Shown piece by piece: positions 27,687 to 37,434 of a stretch of DNA of 64,000 nt (the stretch's first letter is position 1; every line of letters begins with the position of its first letter). The position numbers were made by a program, and so were the translations under genes. The DNA is from Isosphaeraceae bacterium (GTDB lineage Bacteria > Planctomycetota > Planctomycetia > Isosphaerales > Isosphaeraceae). The notes beneath the pieces were generated by a model that worked only from the letters and a program-made list of their open reading frames with translations, was not told the DNA's origin and did no database searches. The stretch lies in NCBI GenBank assembly GCA_021324445.1, contig JAJPJC010000374.1:1-64000 (forward strand), written 5' to 3'.

Positions 27687-29174
27687 ATGAGCTGGCATCC
27701 GCGTGTGATCTCCCTCGGAGGAATGACTGGGCTGGTCGTGGCGTTCCTCGCGGCGGGATCGGTCCTGGTGCTGGGGTCGGGTCTCGGCTGGATGGTTGGG
27801 CTCCTGGGCGGTGCGGCCGTGGGGGGACTGGGGAGCTGGCTGGCCGCGGATCGCCTGCTGCGCGCTGCGACGGCCTGCCTGACCGCCCTGGGAGAGCACA
27901 GCCCCGATCCCGAGGCGGGGGGATACGAGCCGGACGGGGCCCGGCCGGTACCGGTCCTGGGCTGGGAATCCTTCGACGCCGGGATCGCTGATCTGCACGA
28001 AGTCCTCAGCCACGGGCGGCAGCTTCGGGCTGAGCACGCGGCCGCGCTGCGGCTGGCACGGCAGCTTCAAGCCGCGATGACCGGGTCTCCGGGAGAGAAT
28101 GGACTCTCGGGGAAGCCGGGGGGGGACCGGGACGGGGCGGCCCAGCCGCTGCGGATCCTCCTGGAGCAATTCCGCCAGACCGCAGTACCGATCAACCGCG
28201 ACCTCGCGGCCCTGGAGGAGGCCAACGAGCGCGTGGCCTCGGGGGCTCACGACCAGTCGGAGGCGGTCTCGCGGACCGCAACCAGCGTGGAGGCGCTGTA
28301 CGATCGGATCGACCGCATTGCGCACCATGCCGGCGAGGCGGCCGACGCCTGCGAGCGGGCGCGGCAGGAGGCCCACCAGGGGTTCAACCAGGTGCACAGC
28401 GTCATCGAGAGCATGGACCGGCTCCTGACCCGCATCGAGGCCAACGGCCGGAAGGTCCGCCGCCTGGAGGAGCGCTCGACCGAGATCGCCGTCATCGTGG
28501 ACCTGATCCGCGGCATCTCCAGCCGGACCGACATGCTCGCCCTCAACGCCACCATCGAATCGATCCGCGCCGGCGAACATGGCCGGGGGTTCGCGGTCAT
28601 CGCCGAGGAGATCCGCAAGCTCGCCGAGCGGACCGCCGGCGCCACCCGCGAGATCGGCACCCTGGTCGAGGCCATCCAGGCCGACACCCAGGAAAGCATC
28701 CAGGCCCTGAGCGAGGAACACGCCGAGATGCAACGCGAGTCGCAACAGCTCAACGAGACCGGTTGCTCGCTGGAGCGGATCAGCCAGGTCGCCGAACGCT
28801 CGGCCCGGCTGGTCGAGGGGATCTCCCGCTCGACCAACGATCAGGTCGTGGCCACGCAGAACCTGGTGCGCACCATGCAGCGCATCTCCGAGGTGACCCA
28901 CCAAACCCAGGAGCACACCTCCCAGGCGCGCGCGTTCATCCAGGCGTTGAAACAGTCGTGCGCGCCCTGGCAACGACTGGCCGCCACCGAACCGCTCCCG
29001 GCTGCCGGCGCGGCGAGGGGCGGAGGTCCGCGGGAACGCGACGGATCACCGCCCGGTGCGAGCCGCGCGGACGGCCCCGCCCTGGTCGCTCCCTCGGTCC
29101 CATCGCCCCGTGGGGCCGCCTCGGTGCGGCGCGATCCGGCACGCCGAGGAGTCGAGAGCGAGCGATCGCGATGA
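27687..29174 (+). CDS. methyl-accepting chemotaxis protein without periplasmic sensor
   Basis: A 495-aa chemoreceptor. Two closely spaced membrane helices lie near residues 10-60 ([18 protein letters not shown] and [18 protein letters not shown]), with almost no periplasmic loop. A long coiled coil follows, with the conserved hairpin tip around residues 275-320 ([36 protein letters not shown]). The tip is the CheA/CheW docking site. The last 70 residues are Pro/Ser/Arg-rich. It must sense the membrane or cytoplasm, or receive input from a partner protein. The next chemosensory gene, cheA, is 3.6 kb away across an islet. Confidence 0.9.
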   Translation: MSWHPRVISLGGMTGLVVAFLAAGSVLVLGSGLGWMVGLLGGAAVGGLGSWLAADRLLRAATACLTALGEHSPDPEAGGYEPDGARPVPVLGWESFDAGIADLHEVLSHGRQLRAEHAAALRLARQLQAAMTGSPGENGLSGKPGGDRDGAAQPLRILLEQFRQTAVPINRDLAALEEANERVASGAHDQSEAVSRTATSVEALYDRIDRIAHHAGEAADACERARQEAHQGFNQVHSVIESMDRLLTRIEANGRKVRRLEERSTEIAVIVDLIRGISSRTDMLALNATIESIRAGEHGRGFAVIAEEIRKLAERTAGATREIGTLVEAIQADTQESIQALSEEHAEMQRESQQLNETGCSLERISQVAERSARLVEGISRSTNDQVVATQNLVRTMQRISEVTHQTQEHTSQARAFIQALKQSCAPWQRLAATEPLPAAGAARGGGPRERDGSPPGASRADGPALVAPSVPSPRGAASVRRDPARRGVESERSR

Positions 29175-29422
29175 AGCCTGCGTCGCTGCGTCGGCCTTGT
29201 CGCGCGCGCCACTCAAGGCGAGGTCCGCCGGTCGAGCCCCATCGGGGTTCGGCGCGGATCTTGGACTCCCAATGGGTCCTGGAATCTGTTCCGACCTGCA
29301 ATCTTTTCCGACCTCTTGCGGCGTGCGAATGAAGTGGTCAAAATCGAGCGAGAACGCGGCCGGGAGCGTTTCGCGGTGGACAACCTGCTGATGGCATCGC
29401 GCGACGAACAGCGGAGGGGGGA

Positions 29423-29824
29423 GTGGCTTCCCAGAATACCGGGGCGCAGCCTCCAGCTCCCAGCACTACGCCGACGGATCTGTACGCCTTCGGGAATCAG
29501 CAGCAACCTCGGGCACCACGACCGAGTGACTTTGGCGTGAATGGACTGAATGACTTCGTGGGGCCTGAGTCGCTCCCTACTCCTCATGGTGCATCCACGA
29601 TCGGAGATCCAAACCAAGCGCCCCTCACAGGACATTATCATCGACTTCCTGCCGGGACACCACTACCGGACGGATTAGCGGTCGTGCCCGATGGCACGGA
29701 TGTCCTGCCAGGGTCCCCGTTGCCACCCAAGCACCATACGGTCTTTCCGATCACGCGAATGACTTTACAGGAGTTCATCAATAAATTCCTGTTCCTGCCG
29801 TGGCAGCATGCAGGCAAGAAATAG
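29423..29824 (+). CDS. candidate toxin-like protein with a Pro-rich N-terminus
   Basis: A 133-aa protein starting at GTG 29423, with GGAGGGGGG just upstream. The first 65 residues are Pro/Gln/Asn-rich and unstructured. The last 65 form a compact domain (GHYHRLPAGTPLPDGLAVV, then HHTVFPITRMTLQEFINKFL, ending LPWQHAGKK). In my judgement this looks like the C-terminal toxin modules found at the ends of polymorphic toxins, here as a stand-alone orphan. The next gene starts 11 nt later, as expected for a toxin followed by its immunity gene. The family name cannot be established from sequence alone. Confidence 0.45.
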   Translation: MASQNTGAQPPAPSTTPTDLYAFGNQQQPRAPRPSDFGVNGLNDFVGPESLPTPHGASTIGDPNQAPLTGHYHRLPAGTPLPDGLAVVPDGTDVLPGSPLPPKHHTVFPITRMTLQEFINKFLFLPWQHAGKK

Positions 29825-29835
29825 GGTAAATCGTA

Positions 29836-30228
29836 ATGAATGATAGATTCGCAATTGACTTAAGAGCGAAGGTCGACTCTGTGCACCCGGATGCGAGCGG
29901 CCGGCTTGATCGGATCGATGAGTTGCCGGACTCGGCCGGCAAAATGATCGTCAACATCCTGCTCGCGGAAGCTTGCCAGTCGCAGCATATCGGCAAGATC
30001 ATGGCGGCCAGGAAGGTGATGCTGACACTACCCCGTGCTTGGCTGTCTCGAGTGTTGCAAGACACCATCAAGGAGGTCGTCGATCTGAGTGACGAATGGG
30101 AGTACCGGAGGCTCATGGAACTTCTGAAAGATCTTCAATCTAATTTATATAAAACATATATTGATTTTGGGATTGCAGCCGGCAGTGGTGAGATTTTCGA
30201 GGCGGCCACAGACCTGAGGAGCCGCTGA
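29836..30228 (+). CDS. candidate immunity-like helical protein
   Basis: A 130-aa, mostly helical acidic protein (NDRFAIDLRAKVDSV ... LSDEWEYRRLMELLKDLQ) with no domain I recognise. It begins 11 nt after the toxin-like gene, which is the standard order for immunity genes. The 3' part is AT-rich compared with the surroundings, consistent with acquisition. It could equally be an unrelated small gene, since the assignment rests on position. Confidence 0.4.
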   Translation: MNDRFAIDLRAKVDSVHPDASGRLDRIDELPDSAGKMIVNILLAEACQSQHIGKIMAARKVMLTLPRAWLSRVLQDTIKEVVDLSDEWEYRRLMELLKDLQSNLYKTYIDFGIAAGSGEIFEAATDLRSR

Positions 30229-30397
30229 ATACTCGTTGCACCATGACGGAGTCAATCGGAGCCAAGCGACGGCACGAATGGCAGGAGCTGAAGCGCAAAA
30301 TCTGATTGACCTTAGATTTGGGACCACTTCGCTTCCCGGCTCCTTGGGCGGATTCCCAGGCGCTCCATCAAGAATCCCTCTGTTTCCCTGCTAGCAA

Positions 30398-31861
30398 TCA
30401 TGAGCCGCCGTTCGCCGTTGGCTTCGCGGAGCCGGGAACTGGACTGGGGATTCGCTTCCGGGCAGGCGCGACGTACTCAAGGCCGCTCTTCGGCACACCC
30501 CCGTCGGCTGGCTTGCCGTCGATGGTCTGGAGGCCCACGATCCGGATCGGAATATTGCGGAGCCGGCCCGTTCGATCGAGGCCGAGGTAGCCGACGTGCA
30601 GGTGCGGCTCACTGCTGTAGCCGGCGTTGCCGACGCGACCCAGCATGTCGCCCGCCTTCACAGACTGGCCGACCTTGACTACCGCGCCCTGTTCGCGGAC
30701 GTGGGTGTAGATCGAGAAGGCACCGTCCGCGTGCTCGACCACGATGTGGGAGTTTCGCAGGGGCTTGTTAGCCGGGTTGATCGTCCGACCGAAGTTGTCG
30801 GGGACGTCGTCGATGACCGCCGTAACCTTGCCGTGCTCGATGCAAGAGAATGGCTTGTTCCAGGCGAAATAGCTCTCGCTCTTGTTCGGGTCGCCCGAGT
30901 ACGTCTCGTGTCGATCGCCGCCGCGCATGTAGAGATCGTAGCAATAGCGCTGCTCGGGGAAGTGATAATGAGTGTGGAACTCGAGCTCACCCTGGCCGTG
31001 GCCCCAAAGCCAACGGCCATCCACCGGGGATCTAACCGCGCGGGCCTCGACGCGCAGGATCTCGGCCGGTCGCGCCAACGGGATGCGACGTCCGTTCAGG
31101 TCGACCTCGGCGTCGATCCGGAGCCTCCCCTTGCGGAATTCCGCGGGCAGATTGAATGCGAACAAGAATTCGTTGAGGGACTCCTCACTCTTGTCCACGC
31201 GGAAGTTCGCCGTCAGGTCGCGGTCGAGCACCACCTTGCCGGCGCCATCTGTTACTGCGATGCGCCATCGCTTCAGCGTCAGTGGGCTACCCGAGGTGTT
31301 GACGACCTGCCCGACGATCGGTAGCCAGACTTCGCCCGTCGAGAGCGTCAGCACCTCAATGGGCTCCTGCAGCCCGATGAACACCGGGGCCGAGGCGTCC
31401 AAAGGCGGCGGCGACTCGAAGCCTTGGCGGACGAGTGGGACCTGGAGAAGATAGTCGTGCGGGAGCCCGCCCTGCCATCTCAACTGGAGTGCGAGGAGGT
31501 AATACGAGGCGGGCGCCGCGTACTTGAAGTTCTGCTCGTAGGAGTAGTGGCCGGGTTCGATCACTGGGCTGTTGCCGAAGAACCGCTTCTCCTTCGCGAT
31601 GGTGTCGCCGAGCGAGGCCGACCATCCCCCTGGAGAGACCAGGAATGTCTCGGATCGGGTGACTCGGACGGGGAAGCTCCTGCCATTGCGCACCTGGATC
31701 GCGACGGCGAGCTTCTGGCCTTCGGTCGGACTCAGAGTGATGAGCTTCCCCTGACCGAATACGGCGATCGGGCTCCGCGGCTGGGCATGGGCCGTCGCAG
31801 TCGCCGAGCCCAAGAGGACAACGAGCCGAGCTAGGCGGCCCCATCGAGAAAGGATAGACAT
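30398..31861 (-). CDS. secreted M23 (LytM-like) peptidase with large N-terminal domain
   Basis: A 487-aa protein with a signal peptide (MSILSRWGRL ... ATAHA). About 300 residues of beta-rich sequence follow, then a C-terminal M23 zinc-peptidase domain. The M23 domain resembles LytM: an FHTHYHFPEQRYCYD segment, GHGQ upstream, and the HLH motif in SSEPHLHVGYL. M23 enzymes cut peptidoglycan cross-links or other Gly-rich peptides. The start at 31861 is chosen for the signal peptide. It is transcribed toward the immunity-like gene. The first metal-ligand motif should be checked, because the HxxxD spacing looks atypical. Confidence 0.78.
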   Translation of the reverse strand: MSILSRWGRLARLVVLLGSATATAHAQPRSPIAVFGQGKLITLSPTEGQKLAVAIQVRNGRSFPVRVTRSETFLVSPGGWSASLGDTIAKEKRFFGNSPVIEPGHYSYEQNFKYAAPASYYLLALQLRWQGGLPHDYLLQVPLVRQGFESPPPLDASAPVFIGLQEPIEVLTLSTGEVWLPIVGQVVNTSGSPLTLKRWRIAVTDGAGKVVLDRDLTANFRVDKSEESLNEFLFAFNLPAEFRKGRLRIDAEVDLNGRRIPLARPAEILRVEARAVRSPVDGRWLWGHGQGELEFHTHYHFPEQRYCYDLYMRGGDRHETYSGDPNKSESYFAWNKPFSCIEHGKVTAVIDDVPDNFGRTINPANKPLRNSHIVVEHADGAFSIYTHVREQGAVVKVGQSVKAGDMLGRVGNAGYSSEPHLHVGYLGLDRTGRLRNIPIRIVGLQTIDGKPADGGVPKSGLEYVAPARKRIPSPVPGSAKPTANGGS

Positions 31862-32795
31862 GATCGAGGACTCGTGCAGCCTTGAGGGATGCTTCGGAGA
31901 CCCCAGAAGGCGGTACATGCGAGCTCATTATATGACGAGTGCCAATGCAGGGCAATGGATAACTCGGGCGATCGGGATTGCAGGCCAGTGCAAACGGGTA
32001 CACAGCGAGATTCTGCGTTCAGCCCGCAAGGGGTAGTCGTCCGGCCTGGCAGAGGGTCCACCTCGCTTGGACTGGTTACCTGATGTCGGATCCATTGCCT
32101 CTGTGGGGTCGCGTTGCGCGCCATCGCCTCGCACTCGTAGGGGGGCGATGTCGTCGAGTGCGACGAACCTGCTTCGGTCCGATGACACCGACGCACCCAC
32201 CGGGGTTGCCGCTGTCCCTCCGGGGCCTCGACCGGCTTTGAGGCTGCCGCCCTTTTCGCTTCGGAACGTCTGCCACCCTCGGCCCGTGAACGCATACCCT
32301 GTTCCGACCCCGACCCGGCGGCGCGAGGGACCAGACCAGCCCGACGCACCGGCGCAGGTGCGCGCCGGCCGGCTCACCTTCGGCGAATTTGCACCACCAT
32401 CCTCCGCTTGTTCCGCAGGAGTTTCCTATACTCCTTTCGGGTGATCGTGCGCGCCGATGGGAACCGGACCCGGCCCGAGCGCGCACCAGCCGAGGCAACC
32501 CAGGCCGAAATCGCGGAAACGAACCCAGATTCGACCGGACGATGATTGATTGCAGGTGATGAGTTCCGGACACCGAGCTGCCCACATCCGCATTTCGAAA
32601 ATCGCTGAAACGAACCCAGGCCGAGAACTCCCCAGGAGGCGATCCCCTGCGTCCGAGGCGAAATCGAGGAAAAGAACCAATCGCCGGGCAGAACTGGCCT
32701 CTACTTGAGTGAGGAGGAGTTCCATCCCACGACTCTTGAGTTGGCTTGGCGCGGTGGGATCGGCAATGCAAGTAAGTCCGGAGTGAGTCCGCGCG
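31862..32795. other. 934-bp noncoding stretch with dispersed GAAACGAACCCAG motifs
   Basis: No convincing gene lies between the M23 peptidase start and the cheA-like start. Two copies of GAAACGAACCCAG occur near 32512 and 32605, with a weaker variant near 32668, matching the core of the 27-bp repeats at 14.44 kb. The promoter for the rightward chemosensory genes probably lies in the last 150 bp. Confidence 0.6.
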
Positions 32796-35700
32796 ATGAC
32801 ACCCTCATTTCCAGCCTCTTCTCCATCACCATCGCTGGCCGATCGCCTGGAGGCGCTCGCCGACGACTGGCAGAACCTCGTGCCGGCCGGCGCCACGCGG
32901 CCGTTTCCAACCTCGGAGCTCGATGCCTTCCGCGACGGGTTGAACGCCCTCGCCGAAGAGGCCGAAGCCGGCGACAGCGGCAGTTGGGCCCGCGCCGTGC
33001 GCCGCCTCGCGCTGCTGAGCGAGGTCTGGGAATGCCTGACATCCGAGCCGGGACGGGGGTCCGACGCCGCCGAGGTGTCCGAGTTCTGCCTCGGCGCGAT
33101 GCGGCAGCTCGCCTTCCAGCAGCAGGCCGGCACCCCCGGCACCGACGATCGAGTCAGCGAGGAGATCCTCCGCGAGACCGACCTGCGTTGGAGCGACTAC
33201 CTCAGCCCGGTTGATCCCACCAGCGCCGACCCGTCGCTGAGGGATGAGCCGGTCTCATTCGAAGAGGATGCGACCGCACAGGACGATTCGCCCGCGCTCG
33301 ACCCCCGGATCCTGCTCAAGCTCCTGAGCGGCGCCGGGAATGGCGGTCGTCAGTCCGGACCGGGGCAGACCGCTCGTACCGTGCCCGATTCCTGGGCGAG
33401 CGAGACTCCCGCTGAGCCGATACCCCCACCCCCCCTGGCCCCCGCTTATCAAGGGGGGGAAAAGGGAGCGGCTTATCAAGAGGGGGAAAAGGGAGCGGCC
33501 CGCTCCCTGAATTCTCCCCCGCCTGGTGAAGCGGCCCGACCCCTGGCTTTTCCCCCCCTTGATAAGGGGGGGGCAGGGGGGGTTCTGACGCACACGCGCA
33601 CCGTGAGTGAAAACCGCTCTCCGGGAACGGCACTCGGGCTCGAGATCCCTCCCTTGCCCGCGCGGATCGACCTCGACGAGGAAATGCGGGAAGCCTTCCT
33701 CGCGGACGCCAGCGACCTCTTCGAGCGGATCGAGCGCATCGTGCTGGGACTCCCCAGCCAGGACGACGCGCGCCAGGCGATCCAGGAGCTCGGTCGGTGT
33801 TTCCATACGCTCAAGGGCGCGGCGGGGAGCGTGGGATTGAAGGAGCTGGCGGCCCTCGTGCACGAACTCGAGGAGCGGCTCGGGCAGGCGGACAAGACGG
33901 TCTCGCAGAGTTTGAACGAGGTGCTGCACCAGGTCGTCGGCTATCTCGATGAGTTGATCGGTCTGCTGCGGCGCGGCTCCGAAGCTCCGGAGCGGACGGT
34001 CGCGGCCTCGGGGGAGGTACCGGCGGCACCGCGGGCACCCGGCGCCGCGGGCCCGATCCGGGTCCCCGCGTCGCGATTCGACGAGCTGACGGACGTGGCC
34101 TCGGAGTTGATCATGCAAGGACGGTTCTGGCTCTCACAAGCCGGATCGATGAAGGCGTTCGCGGCGACGGCGCAGGTCTGCCGCAACCGCCTGCTGGGGA
34201 GTCTGGACCGGATGCACGACCTCGGCCTGGGTCGTGAAGGCCGGAATCGTCCCGTGCGGATCGATCCCCGCGCGGACGTGCCGGCTCAACTCCGTCGGCT
34301 GGGGGAGCAGGCCAGTGACCTGGCCGTCCTGGCGGAATCGGCGCAGGCCGCCGCGGCCGCGATGGTCGACCGTGGGGATACCCTGGTCCGCCTTTCCCTT
34401 CAACTCTGGGACTCCTTCCAATCGCTGCAAGTCGTCCCGATCCGGGGCCTGTTCCAGCGGCTGGCGCGGGTGTCGCACGAGGCGGCGCGGGTGGAGGGGC
34501 GGCAGGTCGAGGTCCTCAGGGTCGGCGAGGAGACGGGCGTGGACCGGGCCATCCAGGAGAAGGCGTTCGAGCCCCTCCTGCATGTGGTGCGCAACGCCGT
34601 GAGCCACGGGATCGAATCCCCCGCCGACCGGGTGAAGCTCGGCAAGTCCCCCACCGGACGGATCACGCTGGAGGCCCGCCGGGAGGGGAATACCCTGCTC
34701 ATCGCCGTGGAGGACGACGGCAAAGGGTTGGACGACGCGGCCATCGCGGCCAAGGCCCGACGGCTGGGCTGGCTCGCCCCGGATGAGACGCCCAGCCGCG
34801 ACCGGCTCCGGGCGTTGATCTTCGAGCCGGGATTCTCGACCAGGACGCAGGCCAATGCCGTCTCCGGCCGCGGGGTGGGGATGGACGTGGTCGCGCGCGA
34901 GGTGGGCCAGCTCCGAGGCACCCTCGACCTGGACTCGCGTCCCGGGTGCGGGACCCGGCTGACCGTGCGCCTTCCCGCCCGGCTGGCCCTGGAGCCGGCC
35001 CTGATCGTGCGGATCGGCGGCCAACCCTTCGCGGTCCTGGCCTCGCAGGTCGAACAGGCCCAGCCATTCGAACCCCCGGTCCCCAGCCGGGATGCGCCCC
35101 AGGAGCCGGCCCGGACCGATCCCGGCCCGGGTCCCGTCGAGGGCCGCACCGTGACCTATCGCGATCAGGCGATCCCGGTGGTCCTGGGCCGCGAGATCCT
35201 GGGAATTGGCCGAACTGGGTCGACTTCGTGGCCTAAGCTTGTGGTAGTCCGGACAGCAAGCCGGCTCATCGGCCTGGTCGTGGATGCAATCGATGGGGCC
35301 GAAGACCTGGTCATCAAGCCGCTGGGTGAGCTGCTGGCCGGTCATCCGCTGGTCTCGGGAACAAGCCTCTCCATCAACGGGGAGGTCATCCTGGTCCTCA
35401 ATGCGTCGGGGCTGGAGCGGCGGCTCAAGATCCGAAAGGCGGCGGGGATGGGTCCGGCGGCTTCCGGCTCGGTGCAGGGCCTGGACGAATCCTCGCTGGG
35501 AGAACGGATGGCGGTCCTGGTGGTGGATGACTCGATCAGCGTGCGGCGGGGCGTGGCGCGACAGCTCCACGACCTGGGACTGGAGGTCCATGAGGTCTCC
35601 GACGGCGTGGAGGCACTGGGCCGGCTGCGCCGTGGCCAGTATGGGCTGGTCGTCACCGACCTGGAGATGCCCAAGCTCGATGGATTCGCCTTGCTGGCCG

Positions 35701-35879
35701 AGATGAAGCGGTCCCCGACCTTGTCGAGAATCCCGGTGATCGTGGCCAGCAGCCGGAGCGACTCGGAGACCCGCCTGCGCGTCCGGGAACTGGGGGCGCA
35801 GGCCCTGCTTTCCAAGCCGGTCGATCCCCTGGAGCTGGCGCGGATCGTCGAGCCACTGCTGACCAGCGTCCGGGGATGA
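32796..35879 (+). CDS. cheA: CheA-type hybrid histidine kinase with C-terminal receiver
   Basis: A 1027-aa chemotaxis kinase. Domains in order: an N-terminal helical region; an insertion-rich linker (about 211-265); an Hpt domain with phospho-acceptor H337 (CFHTLKGAAGS); a dimerisation/linker region; a GHKL ATPase (HVVRNAVSHGIE near 595, EDDGKGLDD, SGRGVGMDVV); a CheW-like regulatory domain (about 725-875); and a REC domain from about 905 with D955 (VVTDLEMP). It autophosphorylates and passes phosphate to its own or separate receivers. The linker holds an in-frame palindromic element (33429-33583). The next gene starts 35 nt later. Confidence 0.93.
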   Translation: MTPSFPASSPSPSLADRLEALADDWQNLVPAGATRPFPTSELDAFRDGLNALAEEAEAGDSGSWARAVRRLALLSEVWECLTSEPGRGSDAAEVSEFCLGAMRQLAFQQQAGTPGTDDRVSEEILRETDLRWSDYLSPVDPTSADPSLRDEPVSFEEDATAQDDSPALDPRILLKLLSGAGNGGRQSGPGQTARTVPDSWASETPAEPIPPPPLAPAYQGGEKGAAYQEGEKGAARSLNSPPPGEAARPLAFPPLDKGGAGGVLTHTRTVSENRSPGTALGLEIPPLPARIDLDEEMREAFLADASDLFERIERIVLGLPSQDDARQAIQELGRCFHTLKGAAGSVGLKELAALVHELEERLGQADKTVSQSLNEVLHQVVGYLDELIGLLRRGSEAPERTVAASGEVPAAPRAPGAAGPIRVPASRFDELTDVASELIMQGRFWLSQAGSMKAFAATAQVCRNRLLGSLDRMHDLGLGREGRNRPVRIDPRADVPAQLRRLGEQASDLAVLAESAQAAAAAMVDRGDTLVRLSLQLWDSFQSLQVVPIRGLFQRLARVSHEAARVEGRQVEVLRVGEETGVDRAIQEKAFEPLLHVVRNAVSHGIESPADRVKLGKSPTGRITLEARREGNTLLIAVEDDGKGLDDAAIAAKARRLGWLAPDETPSRDRLRALIFEPGFSTRTQANAVSGRGVGMDVVAREVGQLRGTLDLDSRPGCGTRLTVRLPARLALEPALIVRIGGQPFAVLASQVEQAQPFEPPVPSRDAPQEPARTDPGPGPVEGRTVTYRDQAIPVVLGREILGIGRTGSTSWPKLVVVRTASRLIGLVVDAIDGAEDLVIKPLGELLAGHPLVSGTSLSINGEVILVLNASGLERRLKIRKAAGMGPAASGSVQGLDESSLGERMAVLVVDDSISVRRGVARQLHDLGLEVHEVSDGVEALGRLRRGQYGLVVTDLEMPKLDGFALLAEMKRSPTLSRIPVIVASSRSDSETRLRVRELGAQALLSKPVDPLELARIVEPLLTSVRG
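33429..33583. repeat. palindromic element inserted in frame within the cheA-like gene
   Basis: Two arms of about 37 bp, C/G-rich with a central CTTATCAAG/CTTGATAAG, face each other across a spacer. Internal copies of AAAAGGGAGCGG also recur. The element keeps the reading frame open and adds about 50 Pro/Gly/Lys-rich residues (for example AYQGGEKGAAYQEGEKGAA) between the N-terminal helices and the Hpt domain. Its size and shape resemble palindromic elements that invade coding regions at linker positions. Confidence 0.8.
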
Positions 35880-35913
35880 AGCCGAGGGAACTCGGCAGCG
35901 GAGCGGAACTGCC

Positions 35914-37434
35914 ATGGAACAACCGCTGATTCTCGTCGTCGACGATAGCCAGACGATCCGGAAGCTGGTCGAATGCCACCTGTCCCAGGCCGGCTACCGC
36001 GTGGCGATGGCCGCCGACGCCGCACAGGGTCTGGAGCTGGCTCGGACCCTGCAACCCCAGTTGCTCCTGCTGGACCATCAACTGCCCGGGACGACCGGCG
36101 AGGAGGTCTGCCGGAAGTTACTGGAAGACGAGGCCACGGCCAGGATCCCGGTCGTCATCAGCTCGGCCATGCGGAACCGGGCCTACGCGCAGTACACCGA
36201 GTATCCCAACGTCGTCGATCAGATCCCCAAGCCCTTCACACCCGAGCTCCTCAAGAGTGGCGTGGCCAACGCCCTGCAAACCGGGGCGATGGTCGTGCAG
36301 GCGCAGATCACCGGCTGTGCCATCCCCGAAGCGGTCGGCGAGGTCCACCACGCCATCCTGGAGGGGATGACGGGGTCCTTCCCGTTGCGGGCCCTGCTCG
36401 ATTTTCTGAACAATCACCAGCAGAACGGCCGGCTGACGCTCGAGGTCGGCAAGGACCGGGTGCGGCTGGCGATGGCCGGCGGCCGGGTCCAGGCCGTGTA
36501 CTCGTCGACGATCAGCCCGGACCGGCTGGCCGGCCGGTTGCCGGCCGAGCTCGCTGACCTGGCGCCGCTGCTGGCCTTGACGCTCGGCGAGCAGCAGGAC
36601 GCGTCGATGGCCGGGCTGATCAAGCTGCTGGAACGGAGCCTGTCGGACCCCAGGCGGCTCCGGGCCCTGCTCCGGTTCCAGGCGGCGGCCTTGACCTACC
36701 TGGCGACGACCGGCGAACCGGGCAAGTTCGCCTTCGAGCCGGGGATCACTCTGCCGCCGATGTTCCAGGCATTCCCGTTGCAATGCAGCGTGCCGGCCCT
36801 GGTCGTGGACGGCGCGCGGTCTTGTGAGCAGGGGCTGGATCCTCGCGAATGGGAACAGCTCGTCTTCGCCCGCCAGTCGCCGCGGGGCGGGAATCCCGAT
36901 CGCGCCGGACTGGCTCCCGCCGCGATCAAGATCCACACGCTGCTGGATGGTGTTCGCAGCCTGGGCGAGGTGGCACGCCACTCCGGGATCGACCTGGGCG
37001 AGGTCGTGGCCATCGCGCGGGGATTGGAGCTGGCCGAGCTGGTGGAGCGGCGGGCCCCGACCGCCTCTAACTCCATCCTCGTCGTGGAGGACGACCCGGA
37101 GACCGTCCGCCTGATTCGCGACGTGCTCGGCGCCGAGGGAGCCCATTACCAACTGAAAATCGTCCACGACCGGGTCGCCGCCCAGCTTTTGCTCCGCCGC
37201 CAGACGTTCCATCTGTTGCTCCTGTCCTTGGATCGCCCGGAGCAAGAGGCATTCTTTCGCGCCTGCAAGGCCCAGCACCCGAACGGGACCCATTACATCG
37301 GGATCCTCAACATCCAGGAGGAAGAGGAGCTGGCCAGGCTCGATGCCATGGGAATCGACGGCGTGCTGCACCGCCCGGTGAGCGAATCGGACCTCGTCGC
37401 CACCGTCAATTACCTGCTCCAGAACCACGCATGA
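35914..37434 (+). CDS. response regulator: REC, PATAN/DUF4388-like domain, pseudo-REC
   Basis: A 506-aa protein. An intact N-terminal receiver has phospho-acceptor D54 (LLLLDHQLPG). A central PATAN/DUF4388-like domain follows (residues ~145-290; FPLRALLDFLNNHQQNGRLTL), as in PatA-type regulators. A winged-helix-like stretch precedes a C-terminal receiver-like domain in which the acceptor position is S438 (HLLLLSLDRPE). The second receiver therefore cannot be phosphorylated in the usual way. The gene follows cheA by 35 nt and overlaps the next gene by 4 nt, so it is probably the kinase's cognate output. PATAN regulators in cyanobacteria control motility. Confidence 0.82.
   Translation: MEQPLILVVDDSQTIRKLVECHLSQAGYRVAMAADAAQGLELARTLQPQLLLLDHQLPGTTGEEVCRKLLEDEATARIPVVISSAMRNRAYAQYTEYPNVVDQIPKPFTPELLKSGVANALQTGAMVVQAQITGCAIPEAVGEVHHAILEGMTGSFPLRALLDFLNNHQQNGRLTLEVGKDRVRLAMAGGRVQAVYSSTISPDRLAGRLPAELADLAPLLALTLGEQQDASMAGLIKLLERSLSDPRRLRALLRFQAAALTYLATTGEPGKFAFEPGITLPPMFQAFPLQCSVPALVVDGARSCEQGLDPREWEQLVFARQSPRGGNPDRAGLAPAAIKIHTLLDGVRSLGEVARHSGIDLGEVVAIARGLELAELVERRAPTASNSILVVEDDPETVRLIRDVLGAEGAHYQLKIVHDRVAAQLLLRRQTFHLLLLSLDRPEQEAFFRACKAQHPNGTHYIGILNIQEEEELARLDAMGIDGVLHRPVSESDLVATVNYLLQNHA

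Larger units (their letters stand above)
29175..32795. other. islet separating the MCP gene from the cheA-like gene
   Basis: This 3.6-kb block breaks an otherwise tight rightward run. It holds a candidate toxin/immunity pair, a leftward M23 peptidase and a long noncoding stretch. Parts are visibly AT-richer than the flanks (for example around 30130-30180). Its content and composition suggest later insertion, but no IS ends or target duplication are evident. Confidence 0.5.
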
